Source: Rhodovulum euryhalinum
Lineage (GTDB): Bacteria; Pseudomonadota; Alphaproteobacteria; Rhodobacterales; Rhodobacteraceae
Reading direction: 5' to 3'
Assembly (NCBI RefSeq): GCF_004342445.1
Contig: NZ_SLWW01000003.1
Location: forward strand, 62,001-126,000
DNA length: 64,000 nt
Made by a program: the position numbers and the translations under genes. The number at the start of each line of letters is the position of its first letter. Position 1 is the stretch's first letter. The notes beneath the pieces were generated by a model. It worked only from the letters and a program-made list of their open reading frames with translations, had not been told where the DNA came from and made no database searches. Shown here in pieces: positions 19,714 through 31,706 of the stretch.

Positions 19714-21987
19714 ATGCCCGATCTGCTGATCGAACTCTTCTCCGAGGAAATTCCCGCGCGCATGCAGGCCGACGCCCGCGAGGCGCTGAAGACGCGCGTG
19801 ACCGACGGGCTGGTCGAGGCGGGGCTGACCTATGCCGCCGCCCGCGCCTGGTCGACGCCGCGCCGTCTGGTACTGGCGGTCGAGGGGCTGACGGGCCGCA
19901 GCCCCGATCTGCGCGAGGAACGGAAAGGACCGCGCACCGACGCGCCCGAAAAGGCGCTGGAGGGGTTCCTGCGGTCCACGGGGTTGACCCGCGACCAGCT
20001 TGAGGCGCGCGACGACAAGAAGGGCCAGGTCTGGTTCGCGGTGATCGAGAGGCCGGGCCGCCCCGCCGCCGAGATCGTCGCCGAAGTGCTCGAAGCCACC
20101 ATCCGCAGCTTCCCCTGGCCCAAGTCGATGCGCTGGGGCACGGGCAGCTTGCGCTGGGTGCGGCCGCTGCACGCGATCCTGTGCATCCTGACCGACGAGG
20201 CGGGCGCCGCCGAGATCGTGCCGCTGGAGGTCGACGGCATCCGCGCGGGCGATGTGACACGCGGCCACCGCTTCATGGCGTCCGATCCGTTCCGGGTGAC
20301 GGGGGTCGAGGACTACCAGGCGAAGCTCAGGCGCGCGAAAGTGATGCTCGACCACGAGGAACGCGCCGAACATATCTGGCATGCGGCCACCAACGCGGCC
20401 TTTGCGCAGGGGCTTGAAGTGGTCGAGGATCGTGGCCTGCTGGCCGAGGTCGCGGGCCTGGTGGAATGGCCCGTGGTGCTGATGGGCGCGATCCGCGAGG
20501 ACTTTCTCGATCTGCCGCCCGAGGTGCTGCAAACCTCGATGAAGGCGCATCAGAAGTTCTTTTCGGTGCGCGACCCCAAGAGCGGCCGGATCGTTCGATT
20601 CGTGACAGTCGCGAACCGCGAAACCCCCGATAACGGCGCAACCATCCTGCACGGGAACGGAAAAGTGCTGGCCGCGCGGCTGTCGGATGCGGCATTCTTC
20701 TGGAAGAACGACCTTGCCGTGGCGCGGGCGGGGATGGGCGAATGGCTCGAGTCGCTGTCCCACGTCACCTTCCAGAGCGAGCTTGGCAGTCAGGCCCAAC
20801 GGATCGGCCGGATCGCAACCCTCGCCCGCGAGATCGCGCCGATGGTCGGCGCCGATCCCGCGATGGCCGAACAGGCGGCCCGCGTCGCCAAGGCGGACCT
20901 CGCCTCGGAAATGGTCTACGAATTCCCCGAGTTGCAGGGCACCATGGGCCGCTACTATGCCGAGGCCGCGGGCCTGCCCGCCGCGGCCGCCGAGGCCTGC
21001 GAGACCCATTACCGCCCGCTCGGCCCCGCCGACGCGCTGCCGGACCAGCCGGTCGCGATCGCCGTGGCGCTGGCCGACAAGATCGACACGCTGGCCGGCT
21101 TCTGGGCCATCAACGAAAAACCCACCGGGTCCAGGGATCCTTTCGCGTTGCGCCGCGCCGCGCTGGGCGTGATCCGGATCATACTGGGCCACGACCTGAG
21201 GATTGGTCTGCAAGCTGTTGTGAACAAGCAGCTTCTGGTTCATGTCATGGCGCTCAACCTCGATACCGCCGAAGAGCGCGAGATGTTCGTGCTGGAACAG
21301 ATGGTGGACGAGATCGCCGATCACGGGGTGTTCGGCGCGGCCTTTCACGCGGTGCTCGACAGGCTGGCCCATCGCGGCGAGGCGCCCGAGGGCGAGTCGC
21401 CGGACATCGCCGAGGGAAGCTGGCTTGCCCGGATGCGCAAGCGGCTGCCTGCGCTCAGCGACGACCTGATGGCGTTCTTCCACGACCGGCTCAAGGTCCA
21501 TCTCAGGGGCGAGGGGCTGCGCCACGACGTGATCGACGCCTGCCTGTCGATGCCGGGCAACGATGACCTGACGCTGCTGGTGCGCCGCGCGCAGGCGCTG
21601 AACGCGGTGCTGGCGACCGAGGATGGCGAGAACCTCGTGCTGGGCTTCAAGCGGGCCAACAACATCCTGACCCAGGCCGAGGAAAAGGATGGCGTGGAAT
21701 ATTCCTTTGGCGCCGATCCAAAATTCGCCGAGGCCCCGGCCGAGACCGCGCTGTTCGCCGCGCTCGATGCCGCAGAGGCGGCGATCGGCCCGGCACTTGC
21801 CCGCGAGGATTTCGCCGACGCGATGGCCGCGATGGCCGCCCTGCGCGGGCCGATCGACGCCTTCTTCGAGGCCGTGCAGATCAATACCGAGAACGAGATC
21901 GTCCGCCGGAACCGGTTGAATCTGCTCCACCGCATCCGGTCAACCTGCCTGAGGCTGGCCGATCTGACCCGGATCGAGGGCGCGTGA
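19714..21987 (+). CDS. glyS: Glycyl-tRNA synthetase beta subunit
   Basis: A 757-residue beta subunit, which provides tRNA recognition for GlyRS. It begins MPDLLIELFSEEIPARMQ, the family-typical opening. Also seen are KSMRWGTGSLRWVRPLH, RGHRFMA, TSMKAHQKFFSV and the HD-like LASEMVYEFPELQGTMGRYYA, plus the C-terminal anticodon-binding-type domain ending RNRLNLLHRIRSTCLRLADLTRIEG. Start 3 nt after the glyQ stop. Length is slightly above the E. coli subunit. Nothing is unusual. Confidence 0.97.
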   Translation: MPDLLIELFSEEIPARMQADAREALKTRVTDGLVEAGLTYAAARAWSTPRRLVLAVEGLTGRSPDLREERKGPRTDAPEKALEGFLRSTGLTRDQLEARDDKKGQVWFAVIERPGRPAAEIVAEVLEATIRSFPWPKSMRWGTGSLRWVRPLHAILCILTDEAGAAEIVPLEVDGIRAGDVTRGHRFMASDPFRVTGVEDYQAKLRRAKVMLDHEERAEHIWHAATNAAFAQGLEVVEDRGLLAEVAGLVEWPVVLMGAIREDFLDLPPEVLQTSMKAHQKFFSVRDPKSGRIVRFVTVANRETPDNGATILHGNGKVLAARLSDAAFFWKNDLAVARAGMGEWLESLSHVTFQSELGSQAQRIGRIATLAREIAPMVGADPAMAEQAARVAKADLASEMVYEFPELQGTMGRYYAEAAGLPAAAAEACETHYRPLGPADALPDQPVAIAVALADKIDTLAGFWAINEKPTGSRDPFALRRAALGVIRIILGHDLRIGLQAVVNKQLLVHVMALNLDTAEEREMFVLEQMVDEIADHGVFGAAFHAVLDRLAHRGEAPEGESPDIAEGSWLARMRKRLPALSDDLMAFFHDRLKVHLRGEGLRHDVIDACLSMPGNDDLTLLVRRAQALNAVLATEDGENLVLGFKRANNILTQAEEKDGVEYSFGADPKFAEAPAETALFAALDAAEAAIGPALAREDFADAMAAMAALRGPIDAFFEAVQINTENEIVRRNRLNLLHRIRSTCLRLADLTRIEGA

Positions 21988-22059
21988 GCGCGCGCGCCCA
22001 AGCTTCGCTTGCCAGTCGGCGCCATGGGCGTATGCTGCAATGGGCGAAAGGGCGCTGCA

Positions 22060-24609
22060 GTGCAGAAAGACGCCGAGATCATTGACTTTACCGAGATAAC
22101 GCCGCTGGCCGACATCGCTGCGAAGCGGCACGGCGCGCGCGCGAAATGCCTGCAGCGGCTGATCCGGATGGACTTGCCGGTGCCACGCACGGTGGCGTTG
22201 TCCTTCGACGCTGTTCACCGCATCGCCAAGGGCAACGTGCCCGACATCGCGGCCCTGCTGGCCCTGTTCGGAGACGGGCCGCTGGTGTCGGTGCGCCCCA
22301 GTTCCGAGAACCAGGAGTGGGGCGGGCCGGCCTCGATCCTGAACATCGGCCTGAATGACGCGCGCCACGCAGCCCTGTGCGAAACCCATGGCGAGGTGGC
22401 GGCGAACGCGCTTTACCTGCGGTTCATCCAGGCCTTTGCCGTCCATGTCGCCCGGCTGGACCCCGACATGTTCGAGGCCGAGGCGCCGTCGGCGCGCGCG
22501 CTGCGCGCCGCGCTGGACGCCTATGCCGAAGAGACCGACGAGCCCTTCCCCCAGGACCCGGGCCGGCAGCTGCTGGAGGTGCTGCGCTCGATGGCGCGGG
22601 CGTGGGAGGGCACGACGGCGCGGCTGTTGCGCCAGGCCAAGGGGGCGCCCGCCGAGGCGGGACTGGGGCTGGTGGTACAGGCGATGGCGCTGGGGATTGG
22701 CCCGGGGGAAAGCGGCTCGGGCGTGATCCAGTTCGTCGATGGCGTGACCGGGCTTCGCCGGATCGTCGGCCGCTATCTCGCCCATAGCCAGGGCCGCGAC
22801 GCGATTGCCGTTCGTGAAGGCGCGCTGTTCATCATCCGCGACCCGCGCGGCGGATCACTCGAGGACCGCTGTCCCGAGGTCGTCGCGCAACTTCGCCGCT
22901 ATGGGGACACCTGCCGGATCAACCTGCGCGAAGAGATGCAGATCGATTTCACCATCGAGGCGGGCCGGCTTTGGGTGTTGGACGCGATGCGGGTGCCGCG
23001 CAGTGCCCGGGCGGCGGTCCGCATCGCAGTGATGCTGGCCGACGAGGGGATCATTCCGCGCGAAGACGCGCTGTGCCGGATCGAGCCGCGTGCGGTCAGC
23101 GAACTGCTGCACAGCCAGGTCGACCCGGCGGGGCGGCGCCAGGCGATCGCCCATGGCATTGCGGCCAGTCCCGGCGCGGCCACCGGCCGGCTGGTCTTCG
23201 GCTCGGCCGCCGCGCAGGCCAGCGCCGCCCGCGGCGAGCCCTGCATCCTGGTGCGGCGCGAGACCACGCCCGAGGACATCCGCGGCATGCATGCCGCCGT
23301 CGGCGTGATGACCGAGAGGGGCGGGGTGACCAGCCATGCCGCGGTGATCGCCCGGGGCCTGGGCGTGCCCTGCGTCGTCGGCATCTCGGACATGCGGCTC
23401 AACCGCCGCGACGGGGTGCTGATCACCGCCGACGGTCGCAAGCTGCACGAGGGCGATATCGTGACGCTGGACGGCACCAGAGGGCAGGTGCTGCTGGGCG
23501 AGGTCAAGATGCTGGAGCCCGCGCTGGACGACGCCTTCCAGGCGCTGATGCGCTGGGCCGAGGAGGCCTGCGACATCGGCGTGCGGGCCAATGCCGACAC
23601 GCCGGCCGACGCCCAGATGGCGCGCCGCTTCGGTGCCGACGGGATCGGGCTGTGCCGGACCGAGCACATGTTCTTCGAGGCCGACCGGCTGACCGTGATG
23701 CACGAGATGATCTTTGCCGACCGGCCCGAGGACCGCGCCTCGGTGCTGGCGCGGCTGTTGCCGATGCAGCGTGCCGATTTCAAGCGGCTGTTCGAGATCA
23801 TGCAGGGTCTGCCGGTCTGCATCCGCCTGTTCGACCCGCCCCTGCATGAATTCCTGCCGCAATCGCGCGAGGGCGTGCGGGATCTTGCCGAGGCGATGGG
23901 GCTGCCGATCTCGGACGTTCAGCGCCGGGTTCAGGCCCTGTTCGAATTCAACCCGATGCTGGGAATGCGCGGCGTGCGGCTGGGGATCACCATCCCCGAG
24001 ATCTACGACATGCAGGCCCGCGCGATCTTCGAGGCGACGATCGAGGCCAGCCGCAAGGGCGAGCCGGTGGTGCCCGAGATCATGATCCCGCTGGTCTCGG
24101 CGATGCGCGAGGTGGACCTTGTCAAGACCCGGATCGACTCGCTGGCCGCCGCGGTCCGCACCGAACGCGGCGTCGATTTCGCCTATCGGCTGGGTGTTAT
24201 GGTCGAGACGCCGCGCGCCGCGCTTCGCGCCGGAGACATCGCCCAGCATGCGGCCTTCCTCAGCTTCGGCACGAACGACCTGACGCAGATGACCTATGGC
24301 CTGTCGCGCGACGATGCGGGGCGGTTCATGGGCTCCTATGTCAAGCAGGGCGTGTTTGCCGAGGACCCGTTCCACATCCTCGACGCCGAGGGTGTGGGCG
24401 AGCTTCTGCGGATCGGGGCCGAACGGGGCCGCGAGGCGCGGCCCGAGATCACGTTGTCGATCTGTGGCGAGCACGGGGGCAACGCGGAATCCATCGCGTT
24501 CTGCCGCGCGGCCGGGTTTGACTACGTGTCCTGTTCGCCGTTCCGCGTCCCCGTGGCGCGGCTTGCCGCGGCGCAACTGGCGCTTGGTAAGCAGGTTCAT
24601 GCCGATTGA
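22060..24609 (+). CDS. Pyruvate phosphate dikinase-like PEP-utilising enzyme
   Basis: An 849-residue protein with PPDK layout: N-terminal ATP-grasp-like domain, central phosphohistidine domain with His426 in GGVTSHAAVIARGLGVPC, and a C-terminal PEP/pyruvate barrel (IGLCRTEHMFFE, EFNPMLGMRGVRL, LSFGTNDLTQMTYGLSRDD, SICGEHGGN, YVSCSPFRVPVARLAAAQ). The swivel and barrel domains are canonical. The nucleotide-binding block is not: where PPDK normally reads [20 protein letters not shown], this protein has PSSENQEWGGPASILNIGLN. It may therefore differ in nucleotide use or direction. The GTG at 22060 is preferred (GAAAGG upstream); an in-frame ATG at 22024 is an alternative. It follows glyS closely and may share its transcript. 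Confidence 0.85.
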   Translation: MQKDAEIIDFTEITPLADIAAKRHGARAKCLQRLIRMDLPVPRTVALSFDAVHRIAKGNVPDIAALLALFGDGPLVSVRPSSENQEWGGPASILNIGLNDARHAALCETHGEVAANALYLRFIQAFAVHVARLDPDMFEAEAPSARALRAALDAYAEETDEPFPQDPGRQLLEVLRSMARAWEGTTARLLRQAKGAPAEAGLGLVVQAMALGIGPGESGSGVIQFVDGVTGLRRIVGRYLAHSQGRDAIAVREGALFIIRDPRGGSLEDRCPEVVAQLRRYGDTCRINLREEMQIDFTIEAGRLWVLDAMRVPRSARAAVRIAVMLADEGIIPREDALCRIEPRAVSELLHSQVDPAGRRQAIAHGIAASPGAATGRLVFGSAAAQASAARGEPCILVRRETTPEDIRGMHAAVGVMTERGGVTSHAAVIARGLGVPCVVGISDMRLNRRDGVLITADGRKLHEGDIVTLDGTRGQVLLGEVKMLEPALDDAFQALMRWAEEACDIGVRANADTPADAQMARRFGADGIGLCRTEHMFFEADRLTVMHEMIFADRPEDRASVLARLLPMQRADFKRLFEIMQGLPVCIRLFDPPLHEFLPQSREGVRDLAEAMGLPISDVQRRVQALFEFNPMLGMRGVRLGITIPEIYDMQARAIFEATIEASRKGEPVVPEIMIPLVSAMREVDLVKTRIDSLAAAVRTERGVDFAYRLGVMVETPRAALRAGDIAQHAAFLSFGTNDLTQMTYGLSRDDAGRFMGSYVKQGVFAEDPFHILDAEGVGELLRIGAERGREARPEITLSICGEHGGNAESIAFCRAAGFDYVSCSPFRVPVARLAAAQLALGKQVHAD

Positions 24610-24672
24610 GGCTGGTCCAAAGTTCAGACCCTTGCCTTTTCTTTCTCAGGTAACGCATTAGAAGTGGCGTAT

Positions 24673-24704
24673 AACATATTGAATCGCCTTGAGTACGATA
24701 TGTT
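24673..24704. promoter_or_regulatory. Inverted repeat in AT-rich promoter region of the cell-wall hydrolase gene
   Basis: AACATAT (24673-24679) and ATATGTT (24698-24704) form a perfect 7-bp inverted repeat with an 18-nt spacer, inside a markedly AT-rich stretch between the PPDK-like gene and the hydrolase gene. The spacing suits a dimeric regulator spanning about two and a half turns. The regulator is unknown. A lone TTAAC half-site follows near 24744. Confidence 0.4.
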
Positions 24705-24794
24705 GCACAATTGCCACAAGGGTAGACTCCAAGGCTCTCTCGCGTTAACACTTTCGACCGGGGCTTTGTGAGCCACGCCACTTTTGGGGGAAAG

Positions 24795-25481
24795 ATGGGT
24801 ATCGTTACTGTCCGGGCAGCGGGCCTTGCGGTCGCGCTTGCGCTTACCGCTGGCGTCTCTCAGGCCGAGATGACCAGTTCTCAATCGAACGATCCGACCG
24901 CGATGCTGGGCGAGAACATTGCCCGGCTGCTTGGGGCCGAACGCAGCGCGTTGCAAAGCGTGGGCGAACGCCGGATCCGGAGGCTTGTTGCGCGTCCGGC
25001 CGAGCGCAGGGCGCGCGGGCCGGTTCGCTACGATGCGGCCTGGCTTGCTGCCCAGCCGAAGGCGCAGGGTGGCCAGGAATGGCAATGCCTGACCGAGGCG
25101 CTTTACTTCGAGGCGCGCGGCGAGACCGTCGCGGGCCAGTTCGCGGTGGCCGAGGTGATCCTGAACCGCGTCGCCTCGCAGGCCTATCCGGATTCGGTCT
25201 GCGGCGTCGTCCACCAGGGCACGGGCAAGCGCTATCAGTGCCAGTTCACCTATACCTGCGACGGCCATGCCGAGGTGATCCGCGAGCCGGCCGTCTATGA
25301 CCGGATGGCCAAGATCGCGCGGATCATGCTGGATGGCGGCTCTCGCACGCTGACGAATGGCGCGACGCACTATCACACGACCGCCGTTCGCCCGCGCTGG
25401 GCCAGCCGCTTTCCGCGCACCGCGACGATCGGGGTTCATCATTTCTACCGCCGGCCAGGGATCCAGGTGGCGCAGAACTGA
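24795..25481 (+). CDS. Cell wall hydrolase, SleB-like (Hydrolase_2 family)
   Basis: A 228-residue exported protein. A signal peptide (VRAAGLAVALALTAGVSQAE) precedes a Ser/Gln/Arg-rich region, then the SleB-type domain from about residue 95. EWQCLTEALYFEARGETVAGQFAVAEVILNRV holds the catalytic Glu. CGVVHQG, CQFTYTCDG and the HYHTTAVRPRWA segment follow, as in spore-cortex-lytic SleB/CwlJ relatives. In non-sporulating proteobacteria these are taken to be muramidases or transglycosylases that trim peptidoglycan. The ATG at 24795 has GGGGGAAAG just upstream; a GTG at 24768 is less likely. The AT-rich leader with an inverted repeat suggests separate control. Confidence 0.9.
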   Translation: MGIVTVRAAGLAVALALTAGVSQAEMTSSQSNDPTAMLGENIARLLGAERSALQSVGERRIRRLVARPAERRARGPVRYDAAWLAAQPKAQGGQEWQCLTEALYFEARGETVAGQFAVAEVILNRVASQAYPDSVCGVVHQGTGKRYQCQFTYTCDGHAEVIREPAVYDRMAKIARIMLDGGSRTLTNGATHYHTTAVRPRWASRFPRTATIGVHHFYRRPGIQVAQN

Positions 25482-25579
25482 CCGGCGCTGTCGCTTGCGG
25501 TCCGCGCCCTGCCGTCACGGGGCTGTCCGCGGCGCTGTTTCGGGGGTATCAGGGGGACAAGACCTGCCCGGAGGCCCCC

Positions 25580-26530
25580 ATGAGTGACGACATCCGCCTT
25601 GCCTTCGCCCATCCCTCCGCGCGGGCCGAGGCGCTTGATCCCGCGCGAGCGATGCGCGATCGCATCTCGCTGCGCGACCATATCGTCGAGGTCGAGATCG
25701 GCGCCTTTCAGGCCGAGCGTGGCGCGACACAGCGGGTCCGCTTCAACGTGGTTGTCGAGGTGCGCCCGAATCCCGCGCCGATCGAGGATGATGTCGACCG
25801 CGTGCTGTCCTATGACACGATCACCGAGGCGATCACGGCCGAGCTGTCGTCGGAACGGCTGAACCTTCTGGAAACGCTTGCCGAACGGATCGCCGAGCGC
25901 ATCCTCGCCGAACCCCAGGCGATGCGCGCCTTCGTCCGCATCGAAAAGCTGGACCGCGGTCCCGGCGCGCTGGGGGTCGAGATCGTGCGCGACCGCCGTC
26001 CCGATGCGCCGCGCCTCGTGCAGCCTGCCGATCCGGCCGTCGAGGCGCTGCATCACCCGCTGGTGGTTTTCCTGACCAATGCCGCGATCGCCGATCCCGC
26101 GTTGCCCCTGTGGCTTGACCGGATGGAGTCAGGGCCGCACCCGGTGGTGTTGTGCGTCGGGGCCGCCGACACGCAAGCGCCGTGCTCTGCCATCGCGCCC
26201 GCCCAGCGGCGGATCGACCTTCTGGCCATCGAGCAGAACGCCTGGGTGCTGGCGGGCCGCGATCCGCGCTGCGTCGTGCGCGGCAGCCGGACCGAGATCG
26301 ACTGGGCGATGAAGCACCGGCAATTCAGTGTCTGGGCGCCGTCCAAGATCGTGCTCGATTCGGTCGAGCATCCCCCGGTCAGGCCCCGCGACGCGCTGGC
26401 GCTGGCGCTATGGTTTGCGCGCGCGCTTGAGGCGGCGCGTGTTGTGGTGATCGGCGAGGTCGCGCTGCCGCCCGCCGGGGGGCTTGATGTGACCGGCGTT
26501 CCGCCCGAGGCCGTGCTCGACGCCCTCTGA
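25580..26530 (+). CDS. folB: Dihydroneopterin aldolase fused to an unassigned C-terminal domain
   Basis: A 316-residue protein. Residues about 25-145 match FolB: RDRISLRDHIVEVEIGAFQAERGATQRVRFNV, DRVLSYDTITEAI and NLLETLAERIAERIL, which carries the catalytic Glu region. The enzyme cleaves 7,8-dihydroneopterin to the hydroxymethyl-pterin used by FolK. Normal FolB is about 120 residues; here about 165 more follow (VVFLTNAAIADPALPLWLDR, then HRQFSVWAPSKIVLDS, then ARALEAARVVVIGEV). I cannot assign this part. It is not FolK (no HPPK motif). The gene is followed 39 nt later by folP, so the folate context supports the call. Confidence 0.88.
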   Translation: MSDDIRLAFAHPSARAEALDPARAMRDRISLRDHIVEVEIGAFQAERGATQRVRFNVVVEVRPNPAPIEDDVDRVLSYDTITEAITAELSSERLNLLETLAERIAERILAEPQAMRAFVRIEKLDRGPGALGVEIVRDRRPDAPRLVQPADPAVEALHHPLVVFLTNAAIADPALPLWLDRMESGPHPVVLCVGAADTQAPCSAIAPAQRRIDLLAIEQNAWVLAGRDPRCVVRGSRTEIDWAMKHRQFSVWAPSKIVLDSVEHPPVRPRDALALALWFARALEAARVVVIGEVALPPAGGLDVTGVPPEAVLDAL

Positions 26531-26569
26531 GGACTTGCCAAGCCGGGGCGCATCGCCCATTCACGGCCC

Positions 26570-27586
26570 ATGCAGCGTTATTTTCGTCCCATCGTCCAGA
26601 CCGACGCCGCCCGGCCAGCCGACGCGCTGCCGCTGGCCGGAGGCTGGGCGTGGTTCGCCATGGCCGAGGAACTGCGCCGCGACGCCCCGCCGCGTCTGGT
26701 CCCCGCGGGCACGTTGCCCGAGCCGGTGCGTGTGGCGCTGACCGCGCCGCGGCCGGCGATTGCCGGGTTGACCATGGACCAGCCGCGGCTGATGGGCATC
26801 CTGAACGTCACCCCCGACAGCTTTTCCGATGGCGGCCGGTTCGAGACGCCCGACGCCGCCCTGGCCCATGGCCGCGCCATGGCCGAGGCGGCCGACATCC
26901 TCGATATCGGCGGAGAATCCACCCGGCCGGGGTCGCGGGCGGTTTCCACGGACGAGGAAATCGCCCGCACCGCGCCGGTGATCGGGGCGCTCAGGGCTGC
27001 GGGGGTGACCTGCCCGATCTCGATAGACACCCGCAAGGCCGCGGTGGCCGAGGCAGCGCTGGCGGCGGGAGCCTGCATGGTCAACGATGTCGCCGCCCTT
27101 GCCTTCGACCCGGCGCTGGCGGGCGTGGCGGCAACTGCCGGGGTCCCGGTCTGCCTGATGCATGCGCAGGGTGACCCCGCGACCATGCAGGACGATCCGC
27201 GCTATGACGACGTGCTGCTCGACGTCTACGACATCCTGGCAAGCCGCGTTGCGGCGGCCGAGGCGGCGGGCATCCCGCGCGCCCGCATCGTCGTCGACCC
27301 CGGCATCGGTTTTGGCAAGACGGTTGCGCATAACCTTGCGCTGATCCGGGGGCTGGGCCTGTTCCACGGGCTGGGCTGTCCGATCCTGCTGGGTGCTTCG
27401 CGCAAGCGGTTTATCGGGGCGCTGGGCCGGGCCGAAACGGCCGACGCGCGGGGGCCGGGGTCTCTTGCGGTGGCGCTGGCCGGGATCGCGCAGGGGGTGC
27501 AGATCCTGCGGGTGCATGATGTGGCCGAGACGCGGCAGGCGCTGCGGCTGGACGGGGCGCTGAAAGGATACGGAGAGCCGGAATGA
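26570..27586 (+). CDS. folP: Dihydropteroate synthase
   Basis: A 338-residue TIM-barrel enzyme that joins hydroxymethyl-dihydropterin pyrophosphate to p-aminobenzoate; it is the sulfonamide target. [17 protein letters not shown] (loop 1 with the [10 protein letters not shown] motif), [30 protein letters not shown], and late [15 protein letters not shown] and GASRKRFIG are all present. About 70 residues precede the barrel (from [15 protein letters not shown]), an extension I have seen in related alphaproteobacterial FolP. Its stop overlaps the glmM start by 4 nt (ATGA). Confidence 0.97.
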   Translation: MQRYFRPIVQTDAARPADALPLAGGWAWFAMAEELRRDAPPRLVPAGTLPEPVRVALTAPRPAIAGLTMDQPRLMGILNVTPDSFSDGGRFETPDAALAHGRAMAEAADILDIGGESTRPGSRAVSTDEEIARTAPVIGALRAAGVTCPISIDTRKAAVAEAALAAGACMVNDVAALAFDPALAGVAATAGVPVCLMHAQGDPATMQDDPRYDDVLLDVYDILASRVAAAEAAGIPRARIVVDPGIGFGKTVAHNLALIRGLGLFHGLGCPILLGASRKRFIGALGRAETADARGPGSLAVALAGIAQGVQILRVHDVAETRQALRLDGALKGYGEPE

Positions 27587-28956
27587 CAAGGACGATCTTC
27601 GGCACGGATGGCGTGCGGGGCCGGGCGAACAGCTATCCCATGACCGCCGAGATGGCGTTGCGTCTGGGGGCGGCGGCGGGGCGGTATTTCCGGCGCGACC
27701 GGTCGGACAAGCACCGGGTGGTGATCGGCAAGGACACGCGCCGATCGGGCTACATGCTGGAAAACGCGCTGACCGCGGGGTTGACCTCGACGGGGATGAA
27801 CGTGCTTTTGCTGGGGCCGGTGCCGACGCCAGCGGTGGGCTTTCTGACCCGGTCGATGCGGGCCGATCTGGGCATCATGATCTCGGCCAGCCACAACCCG
27901 CACGAGGATAACGGCATCAAGTTCTTCGGGCCCGAGGGGTTCAAGCTGTCCGACGAGGTCGAGGCCCAGATCGAGGCGATTCTGGCTGGCGAGATCAGGC
28001 TGGCCCAGCCCGAGAATATCGGCCGCGCCAAGCGGATCGACGACGGGCTGTGGCGCTATGCCGAATACGCCAAGACGACCTTTCCCGCGGGGCTCAGGCT
28101 CGACGGGCTCAAGGTGGTGGTCGATTGCGCGAACGGCGCGGCCTACCGCGTCGCGCCCGAGGTGTTGTGGGAACTGGGCGCCGAGGTCATCCCCGTGGGT
28201 GTCGTGCCCAACGGCTTGAACATCAATGACAGGTGTGGATCGACCCATACCGAAACCGCTGCTGCTGCCGTGGTGGCGCACGGCGCCGACCTCGGGATCT
28301 GCCTCGATGGTGACGCCGACCGGGTGATGATCATCGACGAGACCGGCACGGTGGCGGACGGCGACCAGATCATGGCACTGTTCGCCGAACGCTGGGCAGC
28401 CGAAGGACGGCTGAAGGAAGGCACGCTGGTCGCCACGGTGATGTCGAACCTCGGGCTGGAACGGCACCTGGGCGCGCGCGGCCTGCGGCTGGAGCGCACC
28501 GCCGTGGGCGACCGCTACGTGGTCGAGGCGATGCGGCGGGGGGGCTGGAACCTGGGCGGCGAGCAGTCGGGCCACATCGTGATGACCGACTATGGCACCA
28601 CGGGCGACGGGCTGCTGGCGGGGCTGCAATTCCTGGCGGCGATGGTCGAGACCGGCCAGAAGGCGTCGACACTGTCCCGGCGGTTCGACCGGGTGCCGCA
28701 GATGCTGAAGAATGTGCGCTATGCCGCGGGTGCGGACCCGATGGCCGCTGCCCCGGTCAAGGCCGCCATCGCCGCGGCCGAGGCGCAGCTGACCGGCTGC
28801 GGTCGGCTGCTGATCCGTCGCTCGGGCACCGAGCCGCTGATCCGGGTGATGGCCGAATGTGAGGACGAGGCGCTGCTGGCCGAGGTGGTGGACAGTGTCG
28901 TTGCCGCCGTGGCCGAGGCCGCATCGCCCCGCGCCGATGCGCCGCCCGCCCGCTGA
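27583..28956 (+). CDS. glmM: Phosphoglucosamine mutase
   Basis: A 457-residue alpha-D-phosphohexomutase that converts glucosamine-6-phosphate to glucosamine-1-phosphate, needed for UDP-GlcNAc and so for peptidoglycan and LPS. The opening [11 protein letters not shown] and active-site [17 protein letters not shown] (phospho-Ser in SASHN) are GlmM-type. [12 protein letters not shown] is the metal loop, GGEQSGHI the sugar loop and [14 protein letters not shown] the phosphate loop. It overlaps folP by 4 nt, giving a folB-folP-glmM transcript, a linkage also known outside this group. Confidence 0.98.
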   Translation: MTRTIFGTDGVRGRANSYPMTAEMALRLGAAAGRYFRRDRSDKHRVVIGKDTRRSGYMLENALTAGLTSTGMNVLLLGPVPTPAVGFLTRSMRADLGIMISASHNPHEDNGIKFFGPEGFKLSDEVEAQIEAILAGEIRLAQPENIGRAKRIDDGLWRYAEYAKTTFPAGLRLDGLKVVVDCANGAAYRVAPEVLWELGAEVIPVGVVPNGLNINDRCGSTHTETAAAAVVAHGADLGICLDGDADRVMIIDETGTVADGDQIMALFAERWAAEGRLKEGTLVATVMSNLGLERHLGARGLRLERTAVGDRYVVEAMRRGGWNLGGEQSGHIVMTDYGTTGDGLLAGLQFLAAMVETGQKASTLSRRFDRVPQMLKNVRYAAGADPMAAAPVKAAIAAAEAQLTGCGRLLIRRSGTEPLIRVMAECEDEALLAEVVDSVVAAVAEAASPRADAPPAR

Positions 28957-29071
28957 TCGTCCTTCCTTTCGCACCGCTGGCGCGGGCGTGATCCGATCGT
29001 GAAGGTCCGCCGGTTTTCATCACCGCCGCGGACCCATAGGTGGAGGGTATCCCAACAAAAGGAGGGATATC

Positions 29072-29248
29072 ATGACCACGATGAACCTGATCGTCATACT
29101 TGCCCTGCTTACGCTTGGCGGGGGCGCAATCTATGCGCTGATCGAAAAGCGCAAGACCGAACAACGCATGGCCGATCCACACGCGCCCAAGAGCACGCTT
29201 GCGGCGGATGCGCCCAGCACCACCCCGGACGGGCGTGGTCAGCCCTGA
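29072..29248 (+). CDS. 58-residue single-pass membrane peptide
   Basis: A short frame with a very strong ribosome site (AAAGGAGGG, 7 nt upstream) begins at 29072: MTTMNLIVILALLTLGGGAIYALIEKRKTEQ and onward. It has one N-terminal membrane helix (about residues 4-24) and a short hydrophilic tail rich in Ala, Pro and Asp. It ends right before a strong hairpin terminator, so it is a complete small transcription unit downstream of glmM. Translation is well supported by the ribosome site; function is unknown. Confidence 0.75.
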   Translation: MTTMNLIVILALLTLGGGAIYALIEKRKTEQRMADPHAPKSTLAADAPSTTPDGRGQP

Positions 29249-29266
29249 CAGCGGATACCCGATAAA

Positions 29267-29293
29267 AAAAGGGCGCCCCTCGCGCGCCCTTTT
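29267..29293. terminator. Bidirectional intrinsic terminator
   Basis: AAAAGGGCGC pairs perfectly with GCGCCCTTTT around a 7-nt loop, flanked by an A-run on one side and T-run on the other. It therefore works in both directions: for the small membrane peptide (plus) and for ilvC (minus), whose stop is 20 nt away. Confidence 0.9.
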
Positions 29294-29312
29294 CGCTGTT
29301 CGTCGTCGGAAC

Positions 29313-31706
<2,394 letters not shown>

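Noticed and set aside
18718-21930. 1070-codon minus-strand frame opposite glyQ and glyS
   Set aside because: Shadow of the two synthetase genes, with no family motif, extreme His/Arg/Gln content and no ribosome site.
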